Below the pieces are notes generated by a model, which was not told the origin of the DNA, did no database searches, and saw only the letters and a program-made list of their open reading frames with translations. Shown here one piece after another: positions 57,181 to 64,000 of a stretch of 64,000 bases of DNA (position 1 is the first letter of the stretch; the number at the start of each line of letters is the position of its first letter). A program made the translations under genes and the position numbers. The stretch spans positions 527,494 through 591,493 of the forward strand of contig VWZL01002555.1 of assembly GCA_013396915.1 (NCBI GenBank), in the 5' to 3' direction. This stretch comes from Stercorarius parasiticus. Lineage: Eukaryota > Chordata > Aves > Charadriiformes > Stercorariidae.

Positions 57181-59960
57181 CTTGCTCTCTACATTTTTCT
57201 CCGCATCTGCGGCTTCCGCTTCCTTCCCTCGCTTATTTTCACCCCTCTTTTTATGTGGGGGGCAGATAACCCTTTCCTACGCCCCGGCCTTTATCAGCTC
57301 TCCCCGTTGTGCTGCTCGGGGAGGAGCCGCGGGGTGATCTCTGGGGCGGAGAGGGGGGGAGCGCGGCCATGCCGGGAGCGGAGCGGCCTCGCCCGGCTGG
57401 GCTGGAGGCTTCGGATTAAGGCGGGGCGGACTCACGCTTCCGAATCTTAATAAAAAAAGAGTTCTGTATTCACCTTGGTGGGGGGGAAGGCGTCCCCTGT
57501 CGCTGTGGGGGGGAATGGTTTGGTCTTCGCTGTCTCAGGGAAGCGAGTTCCGCGGTCGGTGTATGCCCGGTTGCGGCGCGGTCGAACCGAGGGGGCGTGT
57601 GGCTCTTCCCCCGACCGCAGCTCAGCAGCTCAACCGCGTTTTTGCGACGGTCTGAAGGTAGCAGAGTGGAAGGCTGACGGTGTGTTTTGAGACGGCCTTT
57701 CGCTCTTGTTCAGTATATCCTAAAGGTATGAATTACGAATTAAAAGCGCAGGCCTGGCTTATTATAATTGCAGCTTCAAGGTAATTGAGGCCGTGTGCGG
57801 CTGTGAGCAACAGAAAGATATTCTGCCCTGCTTCAAGTGTACCTGATTTGCAGCGTCCATTCCTCGAGAATGAAAGGAAATAACATACTGAGCCTGTGGT
57901 CTGTTGCTCTGTGGATTAGGAAATGCTGTGGCTAAAAATCCAAGCAGGACATGTGAGAACACGTACTAACCCCGCACAGAAAAGCAGAAATGTTGGTAGG
58001 TCCCAGTAGGTGCTCCGAGGAAAGCAGATGGTTCTTTTGCAGTACAAGGCAACTAAATCTCCTGCCAGCATTGCAGATCTTCATGTTGACTAAAAAGGGG
58101 GCAATAACTTGTAGTTTAAAAAGGGGTAATATCAAAGAGTGGTTTGACAGCTTTTATTTGACATTGAATACCTAGTAAAATACTCCAGGGATTGCTGATA
58201 GAATAAATATAGGAGGACTGGTGTAGCACTGAGCGAAAGCATGACCTTGAGTTTGAGTAATGGAAAAAATGTAGTTCAGTGACAAAATGTGGGGTCATGC
58301 ACTCCAGACAAAACAGATATTGCTTAGAAGGTAAAACTCACTAGTTGGAGGCATCTCAAATAAATGTTGTGCAATGGCTGTGTCCCCCCCACGTTGTCCC
58401 TCTTAAGAGAACTGCAGCTTCAGAATTGCACCTGCATTTGTGGTTACGTGTGATGCTTGGCAGAGGGATGATTGATGTCTTCCTACTAGACTGTTTTAGT
58501 GCAGTCCTAAGAACACTCTGTAGTTCTGGCCACATTTGTTCATAGAATCAGTTCATTCATAAGACTCACTCACAGTCTGCTGCATTGAAGGCTAAACTGT
58601 TGGATGAATGTGGGGATAAAGAGCTTTGTCACAAAAGGCACTTAAAAACACCGTACAGTCTAACACTTCTTAAAATGAAAACTGAGAGGTAGATGGTTAC
58701 TGTCTATATACTGTCAGGGTATGTAAGAGAAACTTTCAAAGGTAAAACTTACTGAGAGGACTCTAAACTGATAAATTTAAACTTGGATCGAAGGATAAAT
58801 GTTTACGAATTATGGGCTAGTCCTCCAGGAAGAAAGTGTCTGGCAAGGGGGAAGGAGCCAAGAAATGAGGTGCTCTCAACCTTTTTTAGAATTGACTTAG
58901 TGCCTTGTAGGCAGGACTTGGAATAATCCTTGAATCTCAGCTTTCCTTGGCAACATGAGACTCATGCTAACCTTTTCAGAGGTTTTTTTATCTCCAAGGC
59001 AGCCAGTGCTTGTAGTATAGAATGACTTAAGTGAAATTACTTTTAAGAAGACTGGGTTGAAGAAATGAGGTTCATGAAGTTACCTATTTGAAAGATTATG
59101 CTCTGGAAGCAACTGGAATTCTAAAGTGATATACTGCATTCCCAGAATGAGCAAAAAATACTGCACAGGGTGTATTACAAATGACTGGCTTCTAGGGCAG
59201 GCAGCCACAAGTGGAGTTTTCTTGTCCTTGTATACCCTCTTACTCTTGTTCTGTAGACTTGCAGTGGAAATGACCTAGCTGTACAGGTTTAAGACTTTGT
59301 GAGATTTTAATTGCTAACATAGAATGTGATTCCCATGTACACCATGAGTCTTTCTAGTTGCAAATAAAACAAGGTTTAATTGTTTGAAAGGCTAAAGTGC
59401 AGTTATGTAGAGCACTGTTCTCTAGAGATTAACAAGACTTCTTTTCTTCTGGAATCAACAGGGAGATAAAGTTTTGAGGGCTTAAATTCCATTGTAAACT
59501 TGAACAAGAGTCTCCTCATCAAAAAGTCTAAACCCTAGACTTTCTAACTCATTCACCTAGTGGAACTGGAAGACTTACTGAATACTGCTAAAAATCTAGA
59601 AGGTGATGAGCTGTTGCTGGTCAAAGATAACTACTATTGTATCATTAGGAGGCTAATGAGCCACAGATCTTGAAGTGCCAGTAATCTATGTAGTGGCTTT
59701 GGATATCTAGGCTGTGATTATTGAACTGCATCTTACTGTATTGTTTTAGGGAAAAAATGCTCGTGTTTTGACTGGACTACCCATGTGACAAAATTAAAAC
59801 TAATTTCACTCTTAAGCCTTGTGTTGCAAGACCAAGATCTGATAAACTGTCTTTGGTGTTCAGTCTAAGTTGATAACATGCTTTGAATAAATGCTTACTT
59901 CCAGGTGCAAATGTACTATGTACTGTTATCTAAATTGTATTGTTGTTAACTCTTATCTAG
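57181..59960 (+). other. PRDX1: PRDX1 first intron (5' exon end not resolved)
   Basis: GC-rich to about 57700, then AT-rich. Possible donors after the gap are AAG|GTAGCA (57657) and AAG|GTATGA (57725). I could not choose between them. No coding exon appears before 59961. Confidence 0.55.
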
Positions 59961-59971
59961 ATTAAATCAAG

Positions 59972-60077
59972 ATGTCTTCAGGAAATGCTTTCATTGGAAA
60001 ACCAGCCCCTGACTTCACTGCCACGGCTGTAATGCCAGATGGACAATTCAAAGACATCAAACTCTCTGACTATAAAG
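59972..60077 (+). CDS. PRDX1: PRDX1 first coding exon
   Basis: The exon begins at 59961 after CTTATCTAG. It encodes [35 protein letters not shown] plus one base. Donor GTAAGA. Confidence 0.98.
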
Positions 60078-62635
60078 GTAAGATTATGTGATTCTCTAAT
60101 TATACAGATATAATCTGGCCATATGCAGGAGTGGAGGGCATCTAAGGATACAGCTTGATTTTTTTGGTTTTGAAGTAGTAGTGACCACTTGTCAGTAGAC
60201 TGAAGTTTTGCAACTTGTGCAATGGTTCTCAGTGGTGGCTAAAGTATGCTTGGGAAGCTGTCAGCAGCATGGCTGCATATCCCAGCTATGGTAATTGTTG
60301 CTAATTAGCATAAAACTTCTCTAAACTGTTATCTTGGATCAGGCTTACTTGTCCTGTCTATCATACTATGAGACTGATGTAACATCTCCAAAGTACTATG
60401 TGGAACAGCAAAGCCTTCTCTTGTAGGTTTTCTGTCAATGGAAAGTAGATTCTTTAACCAATGAAGTTCCTTTCTCTAGTGTACCAGTAAAATGTTTGAC
60501 TTGCTAAAAAAGCTGACTAAAATCAAAGGGAAAGTGTTCAAGTACTAATGTGGGTGGCTTTAGAAAGAGATTTTGAACTGGAAGCTGCAGCCCTCAGGCT
60601 GCATGAGGGTGGTGAATAGGCATAGGCTAATCACCCACTCAGATTAAAATGTCTCCTTGGCTTGTAGCCTTTCATACCTGTGGCTCTTCTGCACTCTGTT
60701 ACTAGTCAGCCACAGGGTCTTCTAGTGCAGGTACTAGTTGTACTCTGGGCAGGCCTACGGGAGTAGACCCAGGAGATGGGCATTCCCTGTCAAATTTGAC
60801 AGTCTGGTTCTGGAGACTTCAGTTGAGTAGGGTTCTGAGTTACTAGCAGTAGAGTGGCCTTCAAGAGTGTTGCAAATGGCATTTGGCTGAAGTGTAAATC
60901 CCCTAGGTGCTTTATGGGCTTGCCACCTATACAGCAAATCTTAAAATAGAGGCATGTGTAGTTTGCCATTTAATCCTTAAAGGTAGTGTTGTATCAAGCC
61001 CTTTCTCTATCACTGTGTGAATGGTTGATATTGAATATGACAGCCCTTATAAAGGTACGAGATATTAACTGGTTTTACTGCTTTTCTAGGAAAATATGTT
61101 GTGTTCTTCTTCTACCCACTGGACTTCACTTTTGTCTGTCCAACTGAAATTATTGCATACAGTGACAGAGCTGATGAATTCAAGAAAATCAACTGTGAAG
61201 TGATTGGAGCTTCTGTTGACTCTCACTTCTGTCACCTTGCCTGGTAAGAATCAGCCTTTTAACCCAATAGAATATTCTGCCTGGCCTCAGTTATTGCAGG
61301 AACTGAATCCTGAGAATATTCTAACTTTCCTACTGGAGTATCAAATAAAGGCACTTGGGAAGTATTGGTAGGGCTAAATGCTTCTGAACAGAACTGAGCA
61401 TACTGTTCTGTTCTCCTCCTGTCTCATTGGCAGAGAGAGCATGATACGGCAGAAAGGATCAGCTTCTGTTCTACCTTATACTTCGTTATGAACTGCCTAT
61501 ATTTTTAACATGAAACTTCCTTCTTTTAGGATCAACACTCCTAAGAAACAAGGTGGTTTGGGTACTATGAAAATCCCATTGATTTCTGACACAAAACGTG
61601 TCATTGCCAAAGAATATGGAGTACTTAAAGAGGATGAAGGTATTGCGTACAGGTATGTATATGCATGAGACCATATGCAGGAAAGTAAACTTGCTGTTAA
61701 AGTCTTTATGTTGCAATACACGGAGCATGTCAGGTGAACACAGAGCTTGCATATACTGGAACACTTGCAACAAGTTGAAATTATTAGCTGTTCTAACTGT
61801 AAACTGCTTCAAGCTATGAAACACTCCTACAAGGGGAGATCCTACTTCATTCTCCTTAGTGTTTAGACTTTTCATAGTTTTGGTAAGCAACATAAATGCC
61901 TGCTGCTTCCCTTTAATTACCTATATGCACAGTGCAGGAGTCTCATGCAGGTGAGCTTCTGTGAACATTGGTAATGAGACCTAGATAGTTATGAAAGTGG
62001 TTACAGGTATTTAATCTAGTGATTAAAGTACAGATTAATTAAAACCCAAGCCTTATTTTTTAGTCACCTGTTCAGAGTTCAAGTTGCTGAGGGGGCTAAA
62101 CTTCTGTGAACTCTTAATGTGACTTTGGATGACTGAGCCATTGCTAGGTTGTGGGTTTTTTTTTCTTGAGAACATTGTGTGTAGTTATTCTTTGAATGTA
62201 AGAGTGCCTTTCCTTGGGTTTCTCTTCCATTTTGTTTTTCTACTAGTATGTTCCTTAAATAGGAAGTGTTGCTTTGCTTTCCTGCATTAGTGTTTTGACT
62301 TGCCTCTTAAGATTTTAACTACTAATGTTTCAGTGCCATGCATACACCAAAGGTATTTGGTTTGGGGAAGAGGTCAGTAATACTAGATGACACAACTTAT
62401 TGCCATAATAGAATACTCAACTTGGGTTTTTGAAACTCACTCCAGTCTAATCTGTTTTTCAAAAGCAGGGTTTAACTTGAGGGCTGTTTTCTTATTTTTT
62501 TTAGGGGTCTGTTCATAATTGATGAGAAGGGGATCTTGAGGCAGATAACAATCAATGATCTTCCTGTTGGCCGTTCTGTTGATGAAACCCTCAGACTTGT
62601 CCAGGCCTTCCAGTTTACAGATAAACATGGAGAAG
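59972..62635 (+). CDS. PRDX1: PRDX1, peroxiredoxin 1, first 171 codons (3' end outside window)
   Basis: A typical 2-Cys thiol peroxidase of the cytosol that reduces H2O2 and alkyl peroxides, recycled by thioredoxin. Coding exons are 59972-60077, 61090-61243, 61530-61652 and 62505-62635, all GT-AG and in phase. Visible features are the start in good context (AAGATGT), [12 protein letters not shown] with peroxidatic Cys52, Cys71 and Cys83, GGLG at residues 95-98 (over-oxidation sensitivity motif), catalytic Arg128 and [18 protein letters not shown]. The last exon, with the resolving Cys and YF motif, is not in the 1.36 kb that remains, so the gene continues past 64000. Confidence 0.98.
61090..61243 (+). 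CDS. PRDX1: PRDX1 peroxidatic-Cys exon
   Basis: Encodes [59 protein letters not shown] is the active site, with Pro45, Thr49 and Cys52. Confidence 0.98.
61530..61652 (+). CDS. PRDX1: PRDX1 coding exon
   Basis: Encodes [40 protein letters not shown] and most of Arg128. Acceptor CTTTTAG, donor GTATGT. Confidence 0.98.
62505..62635 (+). CDS. PRDX1: PRDX1 coding exon
   Basis: Encodes [43 protein letters not shown] plus one base. Donor GTAAGG. The next exon would start with the Val-Cys-Pro containing the resolving cysteine. Confidence 0.98.
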
Positions 62636-64000
62636 GTAAGGGTTCTTCCTCTTTCTGATCTTAAATGTTTCCCTAGAGAACAGTGTAAACTAGGCAGGTT
62701 AAATCAAGGTTTACTGGAAGGTACTAAGTACATCTATAGATATGTGCACAGTAACTGTGCCTCTTGAAATGCAACTGGTTGTGTAAAGCTGCTTGTTGAA
62801 TGACGCCATAGTACTGTATTTATCTTATTTCAGTTAACGGTCCGTTAAATACTTGTTAATGTTGAAATATCACATAAAGAAAAGTTGGTGCTGGATGCCT
62901 TGCCAAGCATACAACACTTTCAATTAGACACAAAATACTTGAGACAAAAATGTGTAATCAGTTAGTCTGCAAGGGCAAGCATAATTTAGACTCTGCTCCT
63001 AGATCTGGTAGGCTGAGACCATCAGTACTACTGCTATGTTTTAAGCATTTAAATTTCTAGAAAGCCTGCTGATCTGTGTCCATGTGTAGTGAGGCCATAT
63101 GTAGCGAGGGGAAGGGGGATGTGTGTGTCTTTGTGCCCATAGTTAAAGAGTGATATTAAGTGCTTGAGGCTGGAAGCTTTTCTGCAGGAACTACCAAAAA
63201 AGCACTGCAGAGGAAAGGTTTGAACCAGGTTATGGGAACTTGAAATTACTGCATGTATTACTAGTCTTCAGTGATTAACTAGTGACAGATGTTGCTGCTG
63301 GTCATACTTAACTTGCTTCAGAACTAGTAGATCAATGGCAGATTTTATTAAACCAAGCTGCTATTGTGGCTGTGCTGTAGCCTGAAGAGTCAATGTTTCT
63401 GAACTAGTATGCTGTCCTCTTGTCAGATGAGGAGATGTCCCTAATAGTTGATGACAGACCAGCCACATGTCTTGCAAATGAAGCCTCTTGGGGTTTACTA
63501 ATCCCTGGAGTAGCTTTTCCTCCAGAACTAGGACTGCAGTCTCATCTAAACCAGGATAGATCAGAATAAGGTCTGTAGCAACACTCAGAAGCCGAGAATA
63601 CTGTAGTTAAAATTGCCAGTCTTGTGTGGAATGCACATTAAGCCTTGCATGGCTGTATACAAGGAAGACTGTGTCCAAAAAATGTTGCTCAGGAGTCACT
63701 GCAATTTTGAGACCATGCAATCTCTGCATCTTGGTGGCCTTTTGATAGCCATATAGGAGAACTAGAGACATTTTAACTCTTCTTCCCCCTCCCCATTAAA
63801 CTGGAGAATGGGACTAGGGTTGATTAAAGATAAGGAGAATATAGACTTGACTGGATCCAAGGAGAGATGGTACTGTAAGTTAAAAAGCCTTCTGACTTGG
63901 GCTGCTGGTTTTGGTGTTAGCCTTGCTGTCAAGCTTCTATGAAACTTTGAAGGGGGTTGGGGAGGGATGCATGTGTAAAGGACCCACTGTTCCATGGGCA
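62636..64000 (+). other. PRDX1: PRDX1 intron, open at the window end
   Basis: AT-rich intron. I searched it for the VCPAGW segment and did not find it. No repeat is recognised. Confidence 0.75.

Noticed and set aside
56783..57337. Plus-strand 184-codon frame over the PRDX1 promoter
   Set aside because: It crosses the TATA box, an N and a gap, and resembles no protein. It is promoter and 5' UTR sequence.
1..64000. CRISPR arrays, operons, tRNA or rRNA genes, intact transposons or endogenous viral genes
   Set aside because: I saw none. The repeats are short CR1 and MIR-like relics without coding capacity.

Overview
The window is vertebrate nuclear DNA, almost certainly from a bird. It has split genes with GT-AG introns and CpG-rich promoters. 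It also carries CR1 LINE fragments, two of which keep the CR1 3' end with its short terminal repeat (19515-19944 and 1868-1970). The species cannot be named from the sequence.

Five protein genes can be read exon by exon. GPBP1L1 (+) enters from the left with its last six coding exons (749-10004). CCDC17 (+) is a compressed, GC-rich gene (about 12608-15880) broken by a 722-base assembly gap. NASP (-) runs from a promoter near 28600 down to 16408, and its first exon probably lies in a 187-base gap. AKR1A1 (-) is complete: eight coding exons between 49018 and 31360, with a 5' exon at about 52695. PRDX1 (+) starts from a TATA promoter near 57000; its first four coding exons are 59972-62635 and its last exon lies beyond the window. 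Gene order and relative orientation match the human chromosome 1p34 block PRDX1-AKR1A1-NASP-CCDC17-GPBP1L1 as I remember it, so this is a conserved syntenic block.

The genes are independent units rather than a pathway: a vasculin-like transcription factor, a coiled-coil protein, a histone chaperone, an aldehyde reductase and a thiol peroxidase. AKR1A1 and PRDX1 are divergent neighbours, both acting on reactive aldehydes or peroxides. CCDC17 and NASP converge, with poly(A) signals about 450 bases apart.

The least ordinary signals are regulatory or architectural. There are four ZNF143/Staf-like elements upstream of NASP, an antioxidant-response-element match upstream of the PRDX1 TATA box, and an AKR1A1 start codon that would be completed exactly at the exon 1 donor. 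NASP has a repeat-grown acidic exon, and CCDC17 has very short introns in gap-prone GC-rich sequence. I found no CRISPR array, tRNA, rRNA or intact transposon, and no convincing new protein system.
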